Notes under the pieces: model-generated
The model's input: the letters and a program-made list of their open reading frames with translations, nothing else
Told to the model about the DNA's origin: nothing
Databases searched by the model: none
DNA from: Goniomonas avonlea
Taxonomy: Eukaryota; Cryptophyceae; Goniomonadida; Goniomonadaceae
NCBI GenBank assembly: GCA_003573635.1
Contig: QUTJ01031215.1
Location: 1-10,392 of the forward strand
Length of the DNA: 10,392 bases
Direction of reading: 5' to 3'
Part shown: piece by piece, positions 1-7,838 of the stretch
Layout: every line of letters begins with the position of its first letter
How positions within the stretch are numbered: position 1 is the stretch's first letter
Position numbers and translations under genes: made by a program

Positions 1-382
1 GAGATGATTCGCACTACCTTGCCGTCCATGTGTATGCAGTCAACCGGGGCAACGACAGCAGCAGTCCCAGCTCCGAACGCCTCGTGCACCTGCGCGTGAA
101 GCGTGAGGAGGCCTTGAATAAGAGACACGGTGACGAGGTGCGCCTGTGGCTGAGCGGAGACAAACACACAGGCAGGAGACACACGCACAGGCAAAGAGAT
201 GGCGCGCGCGGGAGGGGGCAGAGTGGTTTTTTTTTTGGGGGGGGGGGACGCCATTCCACACACAAAAAAAACAAAAAAAAGAGAGAGAGAGAGACGATCG
301 ATCTGCGAACTGAGTGTGGATTTGGCCCCAAACCAGGGCAACGACAGCAGCAGTGCCAGCTCCACACTCAGTTCGCAGATCC

Positions 383-427
<45 letters not shown>

Positions 428-2195
428 AACTCTGGAATCTGTGGTCCTTTTCACTCGCTCTCGTGTCTCTCGCCCCCCAGCGTGCAGGCACACGAGAGGG
501 AAGACGGAAAGAAGAAGTGCGAGCGGACTCTGTGGTGTGAGTCGGCGTCTTGTTGTTGTCGATGGGCTGCTTACTCCTCTCACACACGCGCGCTCTCACT
601 CCCCCTCTTTCTATTTCGACAGAATGGCTTGCTCGCTGACAGCATTTGTTCCGCCTTCTCTCTGGTGTGCGTGTGTGTTCCTCGCTCTCCCACACTAGCG
701 CGCGCTCTCTCTCTTCAACAGCGTACCCGTCCCTCAGCGAGAGCCTCGATGATCTCGTGGATAGTGTAGGGGCGCTCGGAGACCTGGCCGCGGTGTTAAA
801 AACTCGCTCAGACAGAGACGGAGGCACACAGACACAGAGGCACACAGGCACACAGAGAGAGACGGGCACAGAGGCACACACACAGACACACAGAGGCACA
901 CATTGCGGCACAGAGACACGCAGACACACACAGACACACAGAGACCTAAATGCAAAGAACTCGCGGCATCAGACAGCACAGAGCACACTTCAATTTGAAT
1001 GGCTCGCAGGCTAAGACAGAGAGAGCCAGAGCCACACACAGACACACAGCTTACATTTCAATGACTCACGGTGTCAGACAGGGTGCATCGAGGCACACAG
1101 CGACTATATCTGAATGACTCGCGGGATCAGACAGAGACAGAGGCACAGAGGCACACACAGACACAGCGACTTAACCATAAAAAACTCACGGTGTCAGACA
1201 GAGACGCACGGAGGGCACAGAGACTTAAATTGAATGACTCACGGTGCCAGGCACACACAGGCACACACAGACTTAAATTCCAATGACTCGCGGTGTCAGA
1301 CCGGGTGACTGTCCAACTACGTTATTAACCACCACGTGTGACACAGCTTGACTGTCTAATTCTGACCTTGAACTCGTTCCACCCCCGGCACAGGCCCAGA
1401 ATAGAATCGCGGGTCACGCCCTGCACAAGGTGTCAGTTCTGTGAGCAACAGCGGCGGTGGCACCTACGTCCCGACAAACAAGACACAGTTAAAACATAAT
1501 ACAACAAAGTCAGGAAAGAAGAGAGAGAGAGAGAAACACCAGACACCCAAGCACACCAGACTCTCAGACATTCAAAAAACGATGAGACACGAGACACTCA
1601 AAATCACAAGAGACACTGAAAACCCATGACAGACTCAGGGGAGGAGGTGTTTTGTTCAAAGGGGCGGGGGGGCGATGTGGGTGAAAGCACGAACCGGCAG
1701 GATGGTGCCATCGAGGGGAGCAGTGACAAGCTCGTCCTCTCCTGTCAGAAACGTCAGTCAGCGCTCTCTCCCGCGCTCACTCGCTCTCGCTCACACTTCC
1801 GCTCTCTCTCTCTCGCTCTCTCCTCTCCGCACACTTACTCACTCTCGCTCACACTTCCGCTCTCTCTGTCCCTCTCTCGCTCTCTCCTCTCCGCACACTC
1901 GCTCGCTCTCGCTCACACTTCCGCTCTCTCCATCCCTCTCTCTGTCTCTCCTCTTCTCGACGCCGCAACAAATTGAACCGTCCTAGAAATTTTCACTAAA
2001 TCATTGAACAGGGCTCGAAAAATCGGTCAAACACACACCCTGCTTGTTCTTGATGAAGAAAAACTGGTTCATGGTGCCAACCTCGGTGACGAGCTTCTCG
2101 TCCCCAAAGAGCCACAGGACCTGTAGTCCCGTGAGTGGATCAAAAGGGGGACACGCAGACACAGACACAAGAGACACACACAACACCAACAACAA

Positions 2196-2226
<31 letters not shown>

Positions 2227-3334
2227 CAGGGTGTGGCAGAGAGAAGGCAGTCACAGGGACACACAGAGAGAGGAGGGGCACCCAACAGGAACAAGAGGTG
2301 AGGTCTCTAAAGGGCGAACAAGGAACGTCAGAAGGATCAGCCACCTGCTGGTAGCCCTTCTTCTGGGCCTCCACCTGGGGCATCACCGTCGGCCCATAAT
2401 TTCTGGAGAGGTGTCAGGCCAGAGGAGGGCGACACGCAACGATCGCACCCGCCAACCTTGCAGTCGCCAGTTCCACCTGGGTAGGCTCGCACATATCGGG
2501 TCTCGGCGAGAATCTTGATCTGCAAGCAATGTTGGCAGCGGCTCTACTAAGAAACAAGGTCCTCGTACAGGGTTGAAACCAGTCGGGTAGTACGGGCCCA
2601 CAGGCGAGCAGATGACGTACAGAAGCGCCTCGGATCCTGGACCAACACCGAGAGCAGGCTGAAGCAAAGATGAACAAAAAAATCTGGGTGAAAATGAAAT
2701 GCCCTCACAGTGTTGCCAATGTACGTGGGGCGCAAATAGAGAGAGAACCCGTCAACGTCCGGGATCCACTTGCGCTCGACCCTCACCAACTCCTTGACGC
2801 ATTCCAGCAGCTCGTTCTTGTCAAAATCCTGCAAATCGTTAGAATTCAATGCATAGCGGGACGACAGTTCGCACCGGGAGGCAAAGTCGAAGTCCTGACC
2901 GCTGCAAACGTGCCATGTTCATGTCGGGGCGAAACAGACGAGCACGGCCCTGCTTGTCCTTGTATGCCTTCATTCCCTCGAAGCACTGAAAAGAGGTGAG
3001 AAACAAAATTATATATAAAAAGAAGAGTGGCAGGAGGCTCTCTGAAAGGGTCACCTGAACACCATAGTGCAAGGAAGTCGACGCCGGATGGAGCTGGAGG
3101 GGATGCAACGGCGAGATTTTGGGAGCAGCCCAGCCAGACTTCACGTTCCAGGGACATTCAAGCATGTGATCGGAGAATTGAGTGCCAAACTTGAGATCTT
3201 CCAACTTCGGCAGCGAGCTTTTGTGGTCAGTGGTGACTGTGAGCTTCTGGTGCTGCAAGGGAGTAAGTCGGGGACTGTTTGGCAACCAAACCAACCTGCA
3301 ACGTGGATACGAGCCGTGCAGACACTCCTCGCAT
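1..3334 (-). CDS. BCAT: Branched-chain amino acid aminotransferase, 12 exons, 3' end outside window
   Basis: PLP-dependent fold-type IV transaminase that interconverts Leu/Ile/Val and their 2-oxoacids with 2-oxoglutarate/glutamate. Exons in transcript order: 3296-3334, 3055-3252, 2875-2985, 2709-2828, 2569-2658, 2449-2519, 2345-2402, 2039-2120, 1695-1741, 1367-1420, 727-783 and 1-89 (partial). All junctions keep frame, giving 338 residues plus 2 nt; the family is usually about 360-400, so roughly the last 30-60 residues are missing. The first 13 residues ([13 protein letters not shown]) are Arg/Ser/Leu-rich without acidic residues, suggesting a mitochondrial presequence; an in-frame TGA lies just upstream of this ATG. 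Family motifs seen: [15 protein letters not shown] (74-88), RPTYIG (149-154), GPYYPTGF (about 176-183), K207-VGGNYGPT (PLP Schiff-base Lys), TEVGTMN (241-247), LDGTILPGVTR and [14 protein letters not shown]. The redox CXXC of mammalian BCAT is AVVA here. Identity is secure; single splice sites could shift slightly. Confidence 0.95.
300..381. repeat. Perfect 21-bp inverted repeat enclosing a BCAT exon copy
   Basis: Positions 300-320 and 361-381 are exact reverse complements of each other (21 bp each), separated by 40 nt. The spacer plus the first bases of the right arm (331-363) match exon positions 42-74 at 31 of 33 bases in the same orientation. The structure lies inside the intron directly upstream, in transcript order, of the exon it copies. 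It would fold into a stable hairpin in the pre-mRNA. Confidence 0.9.
385..425. repeat. (CT)n microsatellite
   Basis: A nearly pure CT dinucleotide run of about 20 units inside BCAT intron 11, just right of the inverted repeat. It reads as GA in the BCAT transcript. Confidence 0.95.
784..1366. repeat. BCAT intron 10 with CA/CAGA-rich DNA and a degenerate minisatellite
   Basis: This 583-nt intron lies between exons 1367-1420 (donor gtcaga) and 727-783 (acceptor ggccag). Its left half (about 800-945) is built from CACAGA/GGCACA words. From about 945 to 1305 there are around seven degenerate copies of a unit of the form ACTTAAATTGAATGACTC, ACGGTGTCAGACAGAG, then a variable CACAGA spacer, at roughly 40-65 nt spacing. 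No coding exon is needed here. Confidence 0.8.
1421..1694 (-). other. BCAT intron 9
   Basis: This 274-nt intron has donor gttcgt after ATCCTGCCG and acceptor ttgtgcag before GGCGTGACC. It is A-rich on the plus strand with a short GA run (1519-1533) and a G-rich patch near 1660-1675. I see no further gene content in it. Confidence 0.8.
1742..2038. repeat. BCAT intron 8 with three-copy CT-rich tandem repeat
   Basis: This 297-nt intron contains three copies of a CT-rich unit (about 1779-1925). Each copy includes GCTCACACTTCCGCTCTCTC, and successive copies end 58 and 64 nt apart. In the BCAT transcript the tract is purine-rich (GA). The intron donor is gtgtgt after AAGCAGG and the acceptor is ctgacag before GAGAGGACG. 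Confidence 0.8.
2121..2344 (-). other. BCAT intron 7 with (CA)n and (GA)n
   Basis: This 224-nt intron carries a CA run and an adjoining GA run at about 2196-2226, plus further CACAGA-type words. Donor gtggct follows TACCAGCAG and acceptor ctacag precedes GTCCTGTGG. No other feature is seen. Confidence 0.8.
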
Positions 3335-3740
3335 AAAGACACCTGGGTAAGATCGTCATGTTTTGAAATACTTCAAGACATCCACCTGAACGCAGCGCAC
3401 GTGTAGGAAGCGGAGCCATTGGCCTGAGTTGTGGCAAAACCCCTTGGCGCTAACGTTTTTCCGTTATCGTTTGCGGGCCGTATGAACAATCTTCTCAGCC
3501 CCGCTGCCCGAGTCGGACCCGACGAAGGAGTCGGAAGGACGACGCCCCTGAGTTTAGGCTGAAATTGCCTGAATTCAGCCGAGATGCCAGCAGGGTGGCT
3601 GGGCCGAGATCACAGGTTCAGCCGCCATTGCGAAGATCTGGACCGGGGACATGATTGCGAAAAGGTCTCAGGCTTCAGCGTACTTGCTGCCGGATGAGGG
3701 GCGCCACTAAGCGGGCGAGTACTGTTTCACGGCTCGGTTG
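3335..3740. other. Intergenic region between BCAT start and the 160-codon ORF
   Basis: These 406 bp separate the minus-strand BCAT start from the plus-strand ORF and should hold the BCAT promoter and 5' UTR. I see no TATA box, RNA gene or convincing exon. Small inverted words occur, such as GTCGG..CCGAC near 3512-3525 and GGCTGAA..TTCAGCC near 3558-3580, but they are too short to interpret. Unlike the flanking introns, this stretch has no microsatellites. Confidence 0.6.
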
Positions 3741-4223
3741 ATGCTTCACATTGATGGTGAGAGAGCTACCAGCCACAGACAGCTGATTCAGCGTTACCCT
3801 TATTACCGCTATCCGTTGTCTTCAGTTCAGCTGGAAACCACCGGTAACATTGACCGAGATGTTGAGCTAAAGTTCTGTCTTGGGACCATGGAGTGGTCGA
3901 TCGACGTTCGCAAAGCAATGTTGGACGAGCTCGTCCCTTGGTACCAATGTTTGGTCACCGTGGCGAGCGAACAACAAGAAAATGCTAGAATGATGGCATT
4001 CACTGAACAGTTTCATGACGGCGAGAAGATCGTTGAGATAACTCGCGGTTTCCGAAAGCGCCAGAAAGAAATGACTCGTTCGCACGGTCAGCTGATAATT
4101 ACTCTAAGTTCTGTCCCAAAGATTTCACCACAATTTTCGACCATGTGTCGAAGCTGCGTCCGCAATGAAGAATGGATTTCCTTACTCGCCTTGAAAGAAT
4201 TCGCTTATCATTTTTCAATTTAA
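3741..4223 (+). CDS. Hypothetical 160-residue ORF
   Basis: An uninterrupted ORF from ATG 3741 to TAA 4221-4223, with an in-frame TAA upstream at 3708. I do not recognise the product. It is a mixed-composition, charged protein without a signal peptide or membrane segment. Its middle (about residues 40-115) is rich in Glu, Arg, Lys and Met and likely helical, with words such as LDELVPWYQCL and RGFRKRQKEMTRSH; a CRSC pair lies near residue 135. The composition is not low-complexity, unlike the shadow frames elsewhere, which favours real coding. It stops 50 bp from the dapA stop, tail to tail. It could be a single-exon gene, the last exon of a larger gene, or a chance ORF. Confidence 0.35.
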   Translation: MLHIDGERATSHRQLIQRYPYYRYPLSSVQLETTGNIDRDVELKFCLGTMEWSIDVRKAMLDELVPWYQCLVTVASEQQENARMMAFTEQFHDGEKIVEITRGFRKRQKEMTRSHGQLIITLSSVPKISPQFSTMCRSCVRNEEWISLLALKEFAYHFSI

Positions 4224-4224
4224 T
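4219..4224 (-). terminator. Possible dapA poly(A) signal (ATTAAA)
   Basis: On the minus strand ATTAAA occurs 49 nt after the dapA stop codon. This is a common variant of the AATAAA polyadenylation hexamer. It overlaps the stop codon of the convergent ORF at 3741-4223. The call rests only on the hexamer and its spacing. Confidence 0.3.
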
Positions 4225-4273
4225 CAAAACGCAGAAACTTAATCGCGAGGGATTTCTTTTTGGCAAAGGGTCG

Positions 4274-5457
4274 TCACAGCCCAGCCTCTGTCATTGCGGC
4301 CTTGAGTCTCGGCAAGTGCTCAGCTGACATCGCTGCAAGCGGACGTCAGATTCGTTCACACGAGGGTCATGCTAAATTCCGGGCACGGTCTGGTATCTAG
4401 ACGTACGTGTCAAAGGCAAGCGAAGGCCCGGCTTGCACTTGCCGACGAGAGACATCGCCATCTTGATTGGAATCGGGTTGGTCTCAACGAAGAGTGCCTG
4501 TGGTTGCTTGAGTGACCAAAATAAAGAAGGGGCAAGTGCAGACCTTGGACAAGCGGTAAAGCTTTTGGTGGATACGCAGTGCCTCCTTCAAATTGCCTTG
4601 ATTGGCGGCAACTGTGAGGGCCTGAAAAGAAGTATGAGTTTTGAGGGACGCAGGACTTCAGCTCACCTTCACATCTGCAGGCAAGATGTTGGCAATCACG
4701 GAAATCACACCCTTGCCACCAATGCTCATAATCGGAAGGCAGAGAGAATCGTCGCCTGAACTGCAAAAAGGAGTAAGTTTCAGACAACATTTGAGCAGCC
4801 TCACAGAATCGGAATGTCACAGAGCGAAGCAATCTCGGACGCAAAATCCACGGATCCAGTTGCTTCCTTAATAGCAACAATGTTGGGTAGCTTCGAAAGT
4901 CGCGCGACGGTGTCAGGGGTCATGCTGACAGCGCTACGCCCGGGAATGTTGTACAAAATCACGGGGATCCCCACGGCGGCGACGGCGGAGAAATGAAGGA
5001 AGAGACCCTCCTGCAACATGCATGAGGAGTGCAAACAAAATTCTACATAAGAAAGATGCAATCACCTGTGTCGGCTTGTTGTAATAGGGATTGACCTGTC
5101 GAAACAAAGTGAGTCAGGAACAGACCGGCCCGGGACACCCACGCTCAGGACAGCATCAGCACCGACGTCCTTGGACCACTGGGTCAAATGAACAGCCTCC
5201 TTGGTGGAATTAGCACCGGCGCCAGCCACGACCAAAATGCGCTTGGCGACCTTCTCGATCACGAACTTAATGATCTGCTCGTGCTCCTCGAAAGAGACGG
5301 TCGGTGACTCGCCCGTCGTGCCACAAGGCACAATTCCATCTGTGCCCTCCGCGATGTGCCACTCAACGAGCGCACCCAGCGCCTCATAATCGACTTTGTC
5401 GTCATCGGTGAACGGCGTGATAATTGCCACAAACGACCCGGCCCACTTATCCGCCAT
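4274..5457 (-). CDS. dapA: 4-hydroxy-tetrahydrodipicolinate synthase, 7 exons, complete
   Basis: Condenses pyruvate with aspartate-4-semialdehyde, the first committed step of the diaminopimelate route to lysine. Exons: 5143-5457, 5066-5095, 4805-5010, 4667-4760, 4544-4621, 4407-4497 and 4274-4332. They total 873 nt, or 290 residues plus TGA, close to the 292 of E. coli DapA. Introns are 44-74 nt. Motifs in order: GTTGES (46-51), [11 protein letters not shown] (107-117, catalytic-triad Tyr region), LYNIPGR (134-140, Tyr135 and Arg140), VAIKEATG (160-167, Schiff-base Lys163), [19 protein letters not shown], and C-terminal NPIPIKMAM and LRLPLT. The start is the ATG from which the family alignment begins; no targeting peptide follows. 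The frame stays open upstream to an ATG at 5607, which would add 50 Arg-rich residues. The protein looks bacterial in type; plastid ancestry or lateral transfer are both possible. Confidence 0.95.
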
Positions 5458-5587
5458 GTTTCTGAGGTTCGGAGGATGTTCCGCTGTAGGGCACCGTGGG
5501 TTTTCGTTGACGAGCGGTGTCGGTGGTGTGTGCTTGAGCCTTGAGTGCGAGTTCCTTCCCGTCCGTCTGCCCAGACCTGCACGAGCC
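5458..5587. promoter_or_regulatory. Shared divergent upstream region of dapA and deiodinase-like gene
   Basis: Only 130 bp separate the dapA ATG (minus) from the deiodinase-like ATG (plus), so both promoters or 5' UTRs must lie here or overlap the opposite gene. It is G/T-rich on the plus strand, and no TATA or CCAAT box is evident. The bidirectional role is inferred from the layout. Confidence 0.5.
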
Positions 5588-7781
5588 ATGGGGATGCACC
5601 ATAGCACGTCGGGGAAGGTTTGTTCACTGTTCTTGAGCTGTGGCTCACTTGTCGCCAGGATGGGTATAACTACTATTCGACCTCGGGCGGGCTTGAAATG
5701 TCCACAGCCCGATTGTTTGACGCGGTGAGACGGGAAGATGAGCTGCGGATTTCAGATGAAGTGCAGGACAGACTGGCGCTCCACGATAGTAATTGGTGGC
5801 GCCTCAAGGTGATTCGGGCTGTTCAAGAACAAGCCCTACTAGAGGCAAGTCGGGTGCAACAGATCGATCCCTCAAGATGTTGACCCCTCAGGTTAGAGCG
5901 GAGTGCGTGCCAAAGACCTTCCATCTGCCCTCATCACATTACGCAACGCGCGGTCCATGTTCGCTGACGACGACAAATACCCCGCTCCAGTTTATGTTCG
6001 CTACGATCGCTCTGCCCAAGGATCTCTTCAAAAGTTTGATGTCGCGCCAGATTGCAGCCTCATCTCTGTTTCTGGCGAACAAACAACCTTGCATGAAGAG
6101 TTGCGCCGTGTTTGTCAAGACAGGCCCATTGTTTTAGCTGGTGGCAGTTTTACCTGACCCGGGTTCCGTGTGGTCCGTTGCTTCGGGTTGTGATTTCCGA
6201 ACTGACCCGGCCCAGGGGGCTGCATCTTTGAATGCCCTCCATGCGGAATTTAGTGACGAGGTGAGTCACCCTTGGCTGGTTAACATCTTATGTGCCTCAG
6301 GCTGCGTTCCTTGGCGTGTACATCGCCGAGGCCCACACGGCCGACGAGTGGCCCATGCCTGTTGGCACGGAGCGAAACACCTTCAAGCAACCAACCACCT
6401 TGGCCGAGCGCCTCGTCATGGCTGATGTTCACATCAAACGGTGCGAAGAACGAAAGCGCTTCATTGTTTATTCTTTGCTTTGTTATTCGTTTCCCTCCTG
6501 TTCTTCTTTCGCCCCATAACTTTTAACATTATACACTCACCTGCATGTTCACACTCGCGTCCTCCACTCACACCTAGTCACCACATGCTCTCTCACCCCC
6601 TTAACATTGGATTGTGTCCCATCGATCCGGAGTGAAGGTGTGAAAGATAGAGAGGATGCGAGAGGATGCCGAGAGGATGCCGAAGGGTGTGAGGGATAGG
6701 ACTCGGATGCCTCTCCTCACATGGAATTACGCCGGTCCTAGCGAGATAGCCCTTGTTGTCTGTGTCGCCCAATGCACAACAGCTCCTGACTCCTGCTCCC
6801 TTGCCGCTGCTCTCCTTGCCTCCTGGTGATTACACGCACCGGTGTGGGAAATAGCGGATGAGGGACCGAGGCTCCGCGAGTCTCTCCCGCTCACACTTCC
6901 AGTCCACGCTCACCAGCAGCACACAGGACTGGATTCGACTGGCCGTGTCTTGTTGATCCCCCGCTCCCTGATGGCAAGGACGCGTTTCTCTCTCTGTACG
7001 CTCCCTGGCCCGAGCGTTTCTACGTGCTAGCCCCTCAGGTGCGTTAAACTGTGCTTGCTCTGTGTGCCGACGGTGATGAGACACCACACTGTGAGTCTTG
7101 TAAGTTCCTTATCCCTTCAGCACGTAGTCCGAGCCTGTGCGCTGTCTGCTGTGTGCAGTGCATGGGGTGTGCTGGCCATGGCGAGTCACAAGCCTGCAGA
7201 CAAGCCAGGAACACGTTGCATTGCCAGCTGCAACGCAAGCACACTGCAACGCAAGCACAACGAATCGGGTCAGCGTTTGGGGAGGGGAAGGGTGGAGCAG
7301 TGACACGGGATCCCGAATACTTGTGAATAGGCAACTTTCTGGGAGTGACAAGACTAGGGATCCCAAAGAACTGTGAAATAGGATCAACTTTCGGGGAGTG
7401 CGGTTCACACCTGCTTGGGACTCTGTAGTCTGTGAGCTGTTTCTTTGAGTTACACAGACCTGCAGGATGATGGATTCGTTTTGCAGTACATCGGCAGTCC
7501 GGACGCAAACAGTGGACATTCTATCGATGAGGTTTGTCTTTCAACAACTGGTACACAACGGGGTCTCGGGAGACAGAGCTATTGGTTTTGTTGTCAGCCT
7601 CCGGTTGGGTGAATCGACAGTAGTTATCGGTCGTCACACACCAAAGTTCCAAGTGTTTCTCAGAGCCTCAGAAGCCTCTCAGAACCTCTCGCCCTCTAGC
7701 CTTTTCCTTTGTGAATGCTTCATTTTTCGTGTGTGTGATAGAGAGGATAACAGGTGATGGAGGAGTGGGATACAGGAGAGG

Positions 7782-7838
<57 letters not shown>

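Larger units (their letters stand above)
90..726 (-). other. BCAT intron 11, repeat-rich
   Basis: This 637-nt intron separates the exons at 727-783 and 1-89. Its donor is gtacgc after GGACGG and its acceptor is gcgcag before GTGCAC. It holds a T10-G11 run (227-247), an A-rich/GA tract (263-295), a perfect 21-bp inverted repeat (300-320/361-381) enclosing a copy of part of the following exon, and a (CT)n tract (about 385-425). No additional coding exon is needed to complete the family alignment across it. Confidence 0.85.

Noticed and set aside
30-698. Long plus-strand ORFs over the BCAT introns
   Set aside because: Composition follows microsatellites (Ser-Leu, Arg-Glu runs) and the strand is antisense to well-supported BCAT exons.
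800-1310. CRISPR-like regular repeats
   Set aside because: Units are degenerate with variable CACAGA spacers in a eukaryotic intron, and there are no cas genes.
6155-6157. TGA as a sequencing error or pseudogene lesion
   Set aside because: It is the only problem in 309 codons over eight exons and falls exactly on the family's Sec position; a random lesion there is unlikely.
6142-6215. A longer intron using a gtggca donor that would remove the TGA
   Set aside because: It would delete the GSFT-x-P active-site motif that the family conserves, and the frame would no longer match the alignment length. The TGA is better explained as Sec.
6141-6425. A 94-codon plus-strand frame beginning just before the Sec codon, as a separate gene
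   Set aside because: Its useful part is only exon 4 of the deiodinase-like gene (6216-6260); the rest reads through introns and the wrong frame of exon 5.
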